A stretch of DNA of 34,694 nucleotides, taken from positions 1-34,694 of the IMG/VR virus record IMGVR_UViG_3300042465_001831; one strand, 5' to 3'. The translations under genes and the position numbers were made by a program. Under the pieces are notes generated by a model. It did no database searches. It saw only the letters and a program-made list of their open reading frames with translations, and was not told the origin of the DNA. The stretch's first letter is position 1; each line of letters opens with the position of its first letter. Shown one piece after another: positions 1-6,195 of this stretch. The DNA is from a virus.

Positions 1-66
1 GTTTATACCACGCTTGTTTAAGCAACTTTATACCCGTACCCAGTAGTGCCACGGGGGGGTGATGTG
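1..66. other. Non-coding left end, possible packaging-site region
   Basis: These bases carry no ORF. They contain a G7 run (53-59) in CACGGGGGGGTGATGTG, two TTTATACC copies (2-9, 28-35) and a small GCTTGTTTAAGC hairpin. On joining the ends, this lies just upstream of the HNH start region and beside the right-end structured DNA. Confidence 0.4.
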
Positions 67-372
67 CTATGAGTTTCCTTTGCGGGAATTGTGCATCCGA
101 CAAAGCACTTTTAAGTTTGTAATCTCTAGGCGTAGGTGGGGTGCATCACTTAAAGGAATTATGTGATCGACTGTTAAATCTTTGTTAGTGCAACCTGGAA
201 TAGAACAATAAGGTTGCTGCTCTCTTAAATACTTACTTAACTTGTTCCAACTGTAGTCGTAGCCACGCTGGGTGCGGGTAGGGCGGGCGCGGTCTTTAAC
301 GCGCTGACACTCAACACATCTACTTGCTCGGACTACTCGACCACATCCTGCACACGGTCTAGGCAATACCAT
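67..372 (-). CDS. HNH endonuclease, probably packaging-associated
   Basis: This 101-residue protein is a small zinc-binding HNH nuclease. Pairs of cysteines near residues 7/10 and 19/22 and again at 56/61 suggest zinc knuckles. The core shows the D69-H70 pair in LTVDHIIPL, N86 and a final CRMHN (H94), the usual H-N-H order. I start it at the internal ATG because GGAG lies 8 bases upstream; a longer in-frame start at 414 has less support and would overlap the neighbour more. If the ends join, the next minus-strand gene is the small terminase, the classic HNH-TerS-TerL order of cos phages, where the HNH protein helps the terminase cut DNA. Family assignment is firm; the packaging role is inferred from position. 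Confidence 0.85.
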   Translation of the reverse strand: MVLPRPCAGCGRVVRASRCVECQRVKDRARPTRTQRGYDYSWNKLSKYLREQQPYCSIPGCTNKDLTVDHIIPLSDAPHLRLEITNLKVLCRMHNSRKGNS

Positions 373-730
373 CGTAACGCTCCAAGTATTCGATTGCATA
401 AGATAAGAACACAACAGAATCTTTAAACTGGCCTAAGCCTAAGTTGCAACTGTTGCACAACAATCCACGCACCTGATTGGTTTCGTGGTTATGGTCAACA
501 CTTAGCTTTCTTTTGAGTTCTTCTGCATTGATTCCGCAAATAGCACAAGAGTTATTTTGTTCCTTAAGCAAATCTTTTCTATGATTTGATGAAATGTTGG
601 TAACTCTTTTGTGTATGTTTCTGCAGTCATTGCAAGTAGTTCTTCTTTTGTTAGGTGTTCGCTTATCCTTATGAAACTTCATTAAAGGTTTATCAGTATT
701 ACATTTACGGCAAATCTGTGTGTTATTCAT
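359..730 (-). CDS. Endonuclease VII-like (recombination endonuclease) protein
   Basis: This 123-residue protein matches the phage T4 endonuclease VII family (gp49-like). An N-terminal zinc knuckle has C7/C10 and C33/C36. The nuclease core has C62-x2-C65, the D79-H80-N-H82 motif, the family signature VRGLLCNSCN at about 87-96, then GLG. Enzymes of this family resolve branched DNA and Holliday junctions before packaging. It overlaps the upstream 59-residue ORF by 8 bases (ATGAATAA) and the downstream HNH gene by 14, so all three are probably translated together. It could instead be a free-standing homing-type nuclease, but its place in the operon argues for a replication or packaging role. Confidence 0.85.
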   Translation of the reverse strand: MNNTQICRKCNTDKPLMKFHKDKRTPNKRRTTCNDCRNIHKRVTNISSNHRKDLLKEQNNSCAICGINAEELKRKLSVDHNHETNQVRGLLCNSCNLGLGQFKDSVVFLSYAIEYLERYDGIA

Positions 731-902
731 CTTCCTCAGTTAAAGATTCAAAATCTTCATTCACTACTACATAACGATTGTAGGCATCAAGAGTTGAGTT
801 AGTTGCTCTTGTTAATATCGTTTCAATAGCATCAAAAGATAACTGCTGATCAGTCATAATGTCTGTTGATACATCACCAATTGTTACAGAAACGCTGAAC
901 AT
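723..902 (-). CDS. Small hypothetical protein (59 aa)
   Basis: A short ORF starting MFSVSVTIGD and ending in the acidic tail ESLTEEDE. It has no cysteines, no membrane segment and no motif I recognise. It fills the space between the upstream 52-residue ORF (19-base overlap) and the endonuclease VII gene (8-base overlap), and its open frame spans the gap exactly, as expected in this tightly packed operon. Function unknown. Confidence 0.5.
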   Translation of the reverse strand: MFSVSVTIGDVSTDIMTDQQLSFDAIETILTRATNSTLDAYNRYVVVNEDFESLTEEDE

Positions 903-1042
903 CTAGTTAACTCCAATCGGCTATCGAGTAAATCATCAATGAACTTATCAACGATGTGCTTCTTAGAATCAATTGTTTTAGCGCGTGTATCAATAGCGTG
1001 CGATAACGCCTCATCTATTTCTTGTATTGTCTCGGTATCCAT
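884..1042 (-). CDS. Small hypothetical protein (52 aa)
   Basis: An ORF starting MDTETIQEID, rich in charged residues and probably largely helical. It has no recognised domain. A GGATAGG sequence just upstream could serve as ribosome binding site. It is the first gene after the hairpin at 1064-1086, so it may head a small transcript with the next two or three genes. Its end overlaps the start of the 59-residue ORF by 19 bases. Function unknown. Confidence 0.45.
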   Translation of the reverse strand: MDTETIQEIDEALSHAIDTRAKTIDSKKHIVDKFIDDLLDSRLELTRCSAFL

Positions 1043-1051
1043 ACCTATCCC

Positions 1052-1086
1052 ATAAACAAATAAAGCCCAAACCTATTGGCTGGGCT
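1052..1086 (-). terminator. Hairpin with U-rich tail after the zinc/HTH gene
   Basis: On the minus strand AGCCCA and TGGGCT form a 6-bp stem (1081-1086 with 1064-1069) around an 11-base loop. It is followed by a T-rich run read from 1063 to 1052. This fits a weak intrinsic terminator or attenuator after the gene ending at 1153. A candidate promoter lies just upstream of it on the same strand, so it could also act as an attenuator. Confidence 0.45.
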
Positions 1087-1117
1087 GATTAAGTGGATGG
1101 CAATACCTGTTAACGAA

Positions 1118-1149
1118 AGTGTAGCAAAGGATTTAGAACTTTGTGTCAA
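1118..1149 (-). promoter_or_regulatory. Candidate promoter (TTGACA, extended -10 TGCTACACT)
   Basis: Minus-strand TTGACA (1149-1144) matches a consensus -35 box, and TGCTACACT (-10 hexamer at 1123-1118) resembles an extended -10. The spacer is 20 bases, longer than the ideal 17, which lowers confidence. It starts four bases after the stop codon of the zinc/HTH gene and would serve the left-end genes (1042 down to 67). Confidence 0.3.
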
Positions 1150-1152
1150 GTT

Positions 1153-1887
1153 TTAGCGGTTAGCAATCACTGCCGCTAAGTCATACAAACTACCACGGCG
1201 TTCAATACTGTGAGCCTTAATAATCTTATGCACCTGGCGTTGGCTAATGCCAAGCCATAAAGCTATTGCCTCTGCATCTAAAAAGAACTTACGGTTGGGA
1301 TTGCTCATCGCCAATGCCACCAGTCGCAATACAGTCCACGATTGCTTACACCCGAAACAAGTAACATCACTCATAAGGTTTTCTGCATCAATGACTACAT
1401 ATTTGCCACACTCATCAGTTGGGCAAGGAATCCGCCGGGGTTGCTCAACAAATTGCTTTGCAGCAGCCATACCCTTTGCGTGTTGCTCTTTAATCTCACC
1501 ATAGAAATCTGCTGCCCAATCTTGGCCTAATGTCCATTCAAGGTGATGTAGTTGGAAATTGCAGGCAACCTCAACCTCACGGTCAATACTTGATTCCTTC
1601 TTCAGTAGCGCGGGCGGTGTCAACTGCCTAGCGCTGCGAATCTCGGACTCCCAACTGTGTAGGATTCCTAGCAGTTCATTGCCCATTGAGTAATCGAGTG
1701 CATTGACATTGACCCCGATGGATCGCTCGGCGCTGACACTGCCACTGCCTGACCTACCTGGTGCGATGAAATCTTCAGCTTCGCGGCGCAGGAATGGGAT
1801 AGCCATAAGCCAACCAGTTATTGCCTTATGGCATCCACGGCATACGACTAATTCATTGGCTGGGCGCAGGCAGATGTTGCAGTTCAA
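1153..1887 (-). CDS. Zinc-ribbon protein with C-terminal helix-turn-helix
   Basis: This 244-residue protein opens with a CxxC pair (C3, C6) and a second (C16, C19), a typical zinc ribbon. Another Cys cluster near residues 154-180 (CPTDEC, then CFGC) forms a second ribbon. The C-terminal 40 residues (AIALWLGISQRQVHKIIKAH) look like a helix-turn-helix of the kind that reads a tandem or primosomal site. The domain set suggests a DNA-binding protein working with replication or transcription. Its start overlaps the stop of the 113-residue gene by four bases (ATGA), so the two are probably co-translated. I recognise the architecture from actinophages but no assigned function. Confidence 0.7.
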   Translation of the reverse strand: MNCNICLRPANELVVCRGCHKAITGWLMAIPFLRREAEDFIAPGRSGSGSVSAERSIGVNVNALDYSMGNELLGILHSWESEIRSARQLTPPALLKKESSIDREVEVACNFQLHHLEWTLGQDWAADFYGEIKEQHAKGMAAAKQFVEQPRRIPCPTDECGKYVVIDAENLMSDVTCFGCKQSWTVLRLVALAMSNPNRKFFLDAEAIALWLGISQRQVHKIIKAHSIERRGSLYDLAAVIANR

Positions 1888-2225
1888 AATGGCACCTTCT
1901 CACTGGTTGTGGATAACTTTGGGCGGCTGAAGTATTCAGGGGGTTGCTCGGCAAATACCGTGAGCGCCCTGCAACTATGGGTGGCAAGCACAATGGGATC
2001 GGCAACACCCATTCGCGTTGCCGTTCTTCGGGTTGCTTCAAAGGATAGGGCGGTGCGATGGATTTGGTAGGTGCCAACCCCATTAGTGAGTGCAATGACT
2101 TCTTCGACAAGGTTGAGTCGAGCCGTATCAAGTTTGATGTCGCACCGACTGGTTGCAGAGACACCTGCCCAAATCAGATTGCCACATTTTTTGCAACTGA
2201 TAGGTTTGAAATCTAACTCACTCAT
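1884..2225 (-). CDS. Hypothetical phage protein with N-terminal zinc knuckle
   Basis: A 113-residue protein starting MSELDFKPIS, with CKKC at residues 11-14 that may bind zinc with a later cysteine. The rest is helical and basic (TRRTATRMG) without a motif I can name. It directly follows the palindrome and repeat spacer after the primase-helicase gene and is coupled (ATGA overlap) to the zinc/HTH gene downstream. Position and zinc knuckle suggest a nucleic-acid-binding accessory to replication, which is inference only. AGGA lies about 9 bases before the ATG. Confidence 0.65.
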   Translation of the reverse strand: MSELDFKPISCKKCGNLIWAGVSATSRCDIKLDTARLNLVEEVIALTNGVGTYQIHRTALSFEATRRTATRMGVADPIVLATHSCRALTVFAEQPPEYFSRPKLSTTSEKVPF

Positions 2226-2262
2226 CGTAGGCGTTCCTGTACCGAGATAATGGTGTTCCTTT

Positions 2263-2286
2263 TTCCGTATCTATATAGATACGGAA
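2263..2286. repeat. Perfect 24-bp palindrome
   Basis: The half-site TTCCGTATCTAT is followed at once by its exact reverse complement, with no spacer. The outer bases belong to the GTTCC/GGAAC repeat family of this spacer. A spacer-free dyad suits a dimeric DNA-binding protein better than a transcript hairpin. Confidence 0.75.
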
Positions 2287-2318
2287 CGGAACGAACACCG
2301 ATTACGCTCATTTCTACC

Positions 2319-2345
2319 TGTGTTCCCTTTTTAAAAAGGAACACA
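2319..2345. repeat. Imperfect palindrome with GTGTTCC/GGAACAC arms
   Basis: Arms GTGTTCC and GGAACAC flank a TTTTTAAAAA core. One extra C interrupts the left arm. It carries two of the GGAAC-type repeats of this spacer. Confidence 0.65.
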
Positions 2346-2366
2346 AAAGGAACAGAACGGAACACC

Positions 2367-4469
2367 TCAACCCACCACCAAATGTGTGATTTCGGCATCC
2401 AAAAGGTTGAAATGGCTCTTTCCATCATCGGTGATATACAAAATAAAGGACCTGTCATTGCCCCGATTCTCGACCCAGCCACCTGCCAAAAGGTCGTTGA
2501 GGTGATCCCCAATGACTTCTTTGGACCCGTGGACACCTTCTTGAATCAATCGGCGAGTGCAACCAGGATGATTGTGGATAAACTCAATAACCTCTTTTGA
2601 CTTCTTAAACTCTTTGTTGGCCTCTAGCTCGTCCTCAAGTAATGGCACACCAATCACATATTCCATCAATGCCCTAGTCGAATCAATGGTGAAAACTGCT
2701 GCCTCTTGGGTTCTATCTGACTTTCTCCACATTCCAGCAATCTTGCGGATGAATCCAGGGCGGTCCTTAGTCACTCTCATTGTCAGCGTTCCTGTTCGCC
2801 CAGGGGCAAGTGCCTCAAGAGGCTCTACGAGATAGGCAGCGCCGTCAATGGTGGCAAGTTTTGCTTGCCCGCCGATGGCAAATCGCCCCCGTGTCTCTGC
2901 GTTCTTTGTAATGTGGTCAATAAGCACAACGGCAGCGCCTGAGGCGGTTGCTACTGTTCTTGGGAATATGCGCATCCAACGGGTAATGGCATCGTTATCT
3001 TTTGTCTCGCCACCCCACATTGTCAGGGATTCGGTTACACCGTCAATGATGATTAACTCTGCCGATTGTGGCTCAAGGATGGCTTGCCAATATGGATCGT
3101 CAACATCGCGTGGACCATCAGGGCGAATATAAGTAAAGTATTGGAGCAGATTTGCCCGTGATACGCCTAGTGATTTCATACGCCCAACCACATCTGAAGC
3201 ATCTGATTCAAAATCAATGTAGATAACCTTTTTGTCAGCCTTGAGGCACTCGGCGCTGGCAATTTGTGCTACCCACGATTTACCTGACTCAGATTCACCA
3301 TAGATAGAGTGAACACGGCCAGTGTAGATAAGGCCGTGACCATCTGAGCGCTTGAGGATGGTTGCAATCGGTGCCTGGAATAAGCCGTCAAAGTAATCCT
3401 TTAGGGCGATTGGTTTCCAACTGGATTCATCTTCATTGGATGCTTTTACCAAAGGTTCCAAAAGGTTACCTGAAGGCATCAGATTATTGCTTACATCAAA
3501 AGAATTAAGAGATTGCGCCCCGTAGCCTTGATTGCGTAAATCATTGGCTGCTGCCTTGAAATCTCCGCCGTGTTTGATAGTTGCAAAGAAGGCAAACTTG
3601 GAATATGAAGTTTCTGATTCAAACTGCGTTGAAGTAGTAAATACATAGAACTTATCGTTGCCATTGAAGTTGGTGGTGGCTGATATGCCTTCGGCCTTGC
3701 CTGGTCTGCGCCACACTGTTGCTTCGCCTTTGCGATAGACGATGCTCCAGCCAAGTGGCGTAAGTAATTCTTCCCAAGTGGTACGGGCATTGTAATCATC
3801 ACCAGGGGTCAGGATGCCATCGTGTTTGGTTGCTACTTCTTGTTGGATGCTTTCAGCTTTAGGCATCTCATCAAACATTGCAAAGATATTGTGCAGTGCG
3901 TTGCGTTGTTCCATTGTGATTGTTGGAATTGTCTCTATTGATCCGCCAATGAGAACCCAATTGCCCCCTGAAGGATGAGTGGCACCGCCACTGGGCGCGG
4001 TGATTGTAAAGCCACCTTCGCTTCGCGTTTCGGCCCATACATCCACACCGCCGTTTTCACCGGGCTTTCGGGCTAACTTAGTATTGCCTGGTAACTCGCC
4101 ATTGGATACACGATAAAGCCAATGAAGCCCGCCTGATGGTGTAATCTCGACATAACCAGCATTAAGGGTGTTCCACAAATCGCCAAGCCCTGAGTTATTG
4201 GCAATCTCTGCAATGTCAAGGTGCATCTTCTCGGCAACTGCTCGGCCTTCAAGTTCTAGCATCTCTAAATTGCCCGATACCTTGCCAGTAATAACTCCAA
4301 TGCCATCAACACCATCTTTGAACCACATGAGTAATTCATCTGCAACTGGCAGTTCTTGCTGAAATCTCTGCCAAGCAAACGCAGGTCGCTTGGAACCGTC
4401 ATTGGCAACTGGAACTACAGAGATGCCTTGCTTGAGAAATCGCAGAGAGATTGGTAGTAGTTCACTCAT
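2367..4469 (-). CDS. Bifunctional primase-polymerase / RecA-like helicase
   Basis: This 700-residue replication protein (counted from MSELLPISL) has an N-terminal prim-pol domain of about 190 residues, with DGSKRP, an LELEG strand and TPSGGLHWLYR followed by GVDVWAETRSEGGF. A RecA/AAA-type ATPase follows: Walker A GESESGKS at about 391-398 and Walker B LIIIDG at about 472-477. The C-terminus ends in a winged-helix-like segment (HPGCTRRLIQEGV). Together these make the primer and unwind DNA at the phage fork. I use the second ATG of ATGATGAGT, which overlaps the stop of the methyltransferase second half; a longer frame begins at 4505. The usual acidic DxD strand reads E-x-E here. No separate DNA polymerase was seen, so the phage probably borrows the host replicase. 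Confidence 0.85.
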   Translation of the reverse strand: MSELLPISLRFLKQGISVVPVANDGSKRPAFAWQRFQQELPVADELLMWFKDGVDGIGVITGKVSGNLEMLELEGRAVAEKMHLDIAEIANNSGLGDLWNTLNAGYVEITPSGGLHWLYRVSNGELPGNTKLARKPGENGGVDVWAETRSEGGFTITAPSGGATHPSGGNWVLIGGSIETIPTITMEQRNALHNIFAMFDEMPKAESIQQEVATKHDGILTPGDDYNARTTWEELLTPLGWSIVYRKGEATVWRRPGKAEGISATTNFNGNDKFYVFTTSTQFESETSYSKFAFFATIKHGGDFKAAANDLRNQGYGAQSLNSFDVSNNLMPSGNLLEPLVKASNEDESSWKPIALKDYFDGLFQAPIATILKRSDGHGLIYTGRVHSIYGESESGKSWVAQIASAECLKADKKVIYIDFESDASDVVGRMKSLGVSRANLLQYFTYIRPDGPRDVDDPYWQAILEPQSAELIIIDGVTESLTMWGGETKDNDAITRWMRIFPRTVATASGAAVVLIDHITKNAETRGRFAIGGQAKLATIDGAAYLVEPLEALAPGRTGTLTMRVTKDRPGFIRKIAGMWRKSDRTQEAAVFTIDSTRALMEYVIGVPLLEDELEANKEFKKSKEVIEFIHNHPGCTRRLIQEGVHGSKEVIGDHLNDLLAGGWVENRGNDRSFILYITDDGKSHFNLLDAEITHLVVG

Positions 4470-5202
4470 CATCTGCAACCATGCGCGAGATAATCCACTC
4501 CACAACAGGAACCGCTACCGCGTTTCCCATTTGCTTATATCGGTTTGAATCTGCCTGCCCATCGGTCCAATCATCAGGAAACCCCTGAAGGCGCTCACAT
4601 TCCATTGGTGTCAATCGGCGCACGACACCAGTTTCACGCACCATTGCATCAACTTGAGCAGTTATCTCACTTGATTGTGGTGATCGCGATGGATTATTTG
4701 ATGCTGAAAGTGTTGGTGCTACAATCTTAGGCTGAAATAATGTATGAAAATTTGATGTGGCTAAAGTAAAGGCCGTATCTGAAATCAATGGACCTTTGCC
4801 ACCACCCGGCTTGCCTTCCCTATCGCGCATTACTAAAGGTTCATCTGTAATAACAACTGCAGGTGCCTGTTGCCTATCTAATGTGTATGCAGGTGCGCCT
4901 TCAGCACCAATGCCAGTTCCATTTTGGTGCTTTTCTAACTCTCTTGCATCATCTATTGGAAATACCATCGGCACATTCCCCCCGCCTGTTCCATATCTTG
5001 AAATAACTGTTGGCACAATGCCATCTTCATACACCCGCACATCATTTACGCGAGTGCCATCAATAATAAGTACGGTGGCAAATGCTTCGCCGTTGTTATC
5101 CATTGCGTTCAATGTTGGCACTACCCCCCCCGCAATCCAAGTTTCGTAATCTTCATTTGTCTGCGCCCGCTTAGCTTTCGTGAATGACAAGATCGGTTGC
5201 AT
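4462..5202 (-). CDS. C5 cytosine methyltransferase, C-terminal part (target recognition and motifs IX-X)
   Basis: This 246-residue ORF has no catalytic motifs but ends with motif IX (RRLTPMECERLQGFPDDW, residues 195-212) and motif X (GNAVAVPVVEWI, 226-237) of C5 DNA methyltransferases. The first 190 residues are the presumed target recognition region. It completes the N-terminal half encoded just upstream in another frame, with a 32-base overlap. An AAGGG sequence 9 bases before its ATG means it can be translated on its own. The two halves may therefore work as a two-chain enzyme or arise from a one-base deletion in a formerly fused gene. Methylation would protect phage DNA from host restriction or mark it for other uses. 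Confidence 0.85.
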   Translation of the reverse strand: MQPILSFTKAKRAQTNEDYETWIAGGVVPTLNAMDNNGEAFATVLIIDGTRVNDVRVYEDGIVPTVISRYGTGGGNVPMVFPIDDARELEKHQNGTGIGAEGAPAYTLDRQQAPAVVITDEPLVMRDREGKPGGGKGPLISDTAFTLATSNFHTLFQPKIVAPTLSASNNPSRSPQSSEITAQVDAMVRETGVVRRLTPMECERLQGFPDDWTDGQADSNRYKQMGNAVAVPVVEWIISRMVADDE

Positions 5203-5899
5203 CCTTGTAATCCCTTGCTTTAAGTGCAGATGATTTTGAATCTACTTCGTAATCTCCGAATCCGCGCATACGCGCAACGCTTGCTCCAGTTGCGGTGGCA
5301 GTGTCTTTTCCCTTCGATTTGCTCTGCGCAAGATACCCAGCGCGGCCTTCGGCGATAGCGAGTATTTCTTCAGGTGATCTCCCTGTGTCTCCAAGACATC
5401 CGACAATGAACACTCTACGGCGGCGTTGGGGAACTCCGAAGTGTTGAGCATCAAGTACCCTGTAGGCAACGCGATACCCGCGCTCGACCAACGCTTCAAG
5501 AACAACGGCCATGTCTGCACCGTTGTTCGAGTTAAGTAAGCCAGGCACATTTTCGAGGATAAAATTTTGCGCTCTTGTTTCGTCAAGCAATCTGCAGATT
5601 TCCCAGAAAAGTCCTGATCGAGTACCACCCAATCCTGCTCGTTTTCCAGCCACTGATAAATCTTGGCAGGGGAATCCACCTGTGATGATTCCTGATCCTG
5701 GAATAAATCCTGCTGCGATAAGTTGTTCACCTGTTACCCCCGTTATGTCTCCAAATATGGTTGATTGTGGAAAATGTTTCTTCAATACTTCTTGTGCTTT
5801 TTTATCTATCTCAACTGATGCAACTACTTTTACCCCATTGCGTTCTAAGGCTAAATCAAAGCCACCAACGCCAGCAAATAATGAAACGGCAGTTCTCAT
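5171..5899 (-). CDS. C5 cytosine methyltransferase, N-terminal catalytic part
   Basis: This 242-residue ORF (from MRTAVSLFAG) carries motif I (SLFAGVGGFD), the PCQ catalytic motif IV with nucleophile C78, ENV motif VI at 116-118 and QRRRR motif VIII at 158-162. It stops (HES) before the motifs that bind the target and close the fold, which follow in a +1 frame as a second ORF. I choose the ATG at 5899 because it overlaps the FmdB stop as ATGA and has GGGGTGG just upstream; an ATG at 5911 also has an SD. A third ORF (5242-5730) is overprinted on it. Family identification is firm. Confidence 0.88.
   Translation of the reverse strand: MRTAVSLFAGVGGFDLALERNGVKVVASVEIDKKAQEVLKKHFPQSTIFGDITGVTGEQLIAAGFIPGSGIITGGFPCQDLSVAGKRAGLGGTRSGLFWEICRLLDETRAQNFILENVPGLLNSNNGADMAVVLEALVERGYRVAYRVLDAQHFGVPQRRRRVFIVGCLGDTGRSPEEILAIAEGRAGYLAQSKSKGKDTATATGASVARMRGFGDYEVDSKSSALKARDYKDATDLVIHES
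5242..5730 (-). CDS. Overprinted ORF within the methyltransferase gene (162 aa)
   Basis: A second open frame of 162 codons lies on the same strand, shifted +1 inside the methyltransferase. It starts with GTG, and a strong GGGGG ribosome binding site sits 6 bases upstream (5737-5741), which argues that it is translated. Its C-terminal half reads LNTSEFPNAAVECSLSDVLE, then KYSLSPKAALGILRRA and a basic LPPQLEQAL tail. From memory this closely resembles a short phage protein family usually found as a separate gene near Dcm-type methyltransferases. The motif-VIII DNA (FGVPQRRRRVF) encodes the NTSEFPNAAVECS stretch in this frame. Function unknown. It shares its frame with the methyltransferase second half, separated by a stop. 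Confidence 0.55.
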   Translation of the reverse strand: MNNLSQQDLFQDQESSQVDSPAKIYQWLENEQDWVVLDQDFSGKSADCLTKQERKILSSKMCLAYLTRTTVQTWPLFLKRWSSAGIALPTGYLMLNTSEFPNAAVECSLSDVLETQGDHLKKYSLSPKAALGILRRANRREKTLPPQLEQALRVCADSEITK

Positions 5900-6063
5900 T
5901 TGCCACCCCATCCTTCACCCTTAAAGATTGAAAGGATTGGCGTGTAGATACGCACCAATGGCTTTTCACAATCTTCACAAAATGGCAATTCTTTATTATC
6001 TATCGGCAAGTTCAATTCAAATGTTTGCTTGCATTGTTCGCATTTGTAATCGTAATTTGGCAC
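5896..6063 (-). CDS. FmdB-family zinc ribbon protein (55 aa, GTG start)
   Basis: A 55-residue ORF with a GTG start and a GGGGGAAC ribosome binding site just upstream. It opens MPNYDYKCEQCKQTFEL, the hallmark of FmdB-type zinc ribbons, with C8/C11 and C29/C32 as the zinc ligands. It ends IYTPILSIFKGEGWGGK, matching the usual FmdB tail. These small proteins are often called regulatory, but their function is not well established. The stop overlaps the ATG of the methyltransferase (ATGA), so the two are translationally coupled. The non-ATG start makes it easy to miss. Confidence 0.85.
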   Translation of the reverse strand: MPNYDYKCEQCKQTFELNLPIDNKELPFCEDCEKPLVRIYTPILSIFKGEGWGGK

Positions 6064-6089
6064 CGTTCCCCCGTTCGCTAGTCTTGCGT

Positions 6090-6160
6090 GGCGTTACAGG
6101 AATCGAACCTGCAGTTGCATCCCCCGATGCAATCCCTCACCTGTGAACCATCACAACGCC
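6090..6160 (-). tRNA. tRNA-like element, possibly a degenerate tRNA
   Basis: The 5' GGCGTTG pairs with 3' TAACGCC as a 7-bp acceptor stem. The T arm is canonical (GCAGG, TTCGATT loop, CCTGT), which includes a perfect B-box. A middle hairpin of TTGCAT and ATGCAA resembles an anticodon arm with a G-rich loop, which would give GGG (proline) if read conventionally. The loop is 6 or 8 bases, the variable region is about 2 bases, and no normal D stem forms. At 71 bases it is short, and CCA is not encoded. It lies between two early genes inside the operon. It could be a degraded tRNA or a tRNA mimic. Confidence 0.5.
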
Positions 6161-6195
6161 GTTCTCTTGGTCAGAAAGGACAAACAACCAAGAAA

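Larger units (their letters stand above)
2226..2366 (-). promoter_or_regulatory. Repeat-rich spacer: GGAAC repeats and palindromes (possible origin or operator)
   Basis: This 141-base gap after the replication gene is the longest non-coding stretch of the left operon and is highly structured. The pentamer GGAAC, or its complement GTTCC, occurs eight times (about 2233, 2255, 2283, 2288, 2322, 2338, 2349 and 2359). A perfect 24-base palindrome occupies 2263-2286 (half-site TTCCGTATCTAT). A second near-perfect palindrome at 2319-2345 has GTGTTCC and GGAACAC arms around an A/T core with one bulged C. Neither palindrome is followed by a T run, so a terminator is unlikely. Repeated short motifs with an A/T core beside a primase-helicase gene fit an origin or a multi-site operator. 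Confidence 0.5.

Noticed and set aside
2222-2536. A 104-codon minus-strand ORF bridging the repeat spacer
   Set aside because: It runs across the palindrome region and overlaps the primase in another frame, with no SD or domain; I treat the spacer as non-coding.
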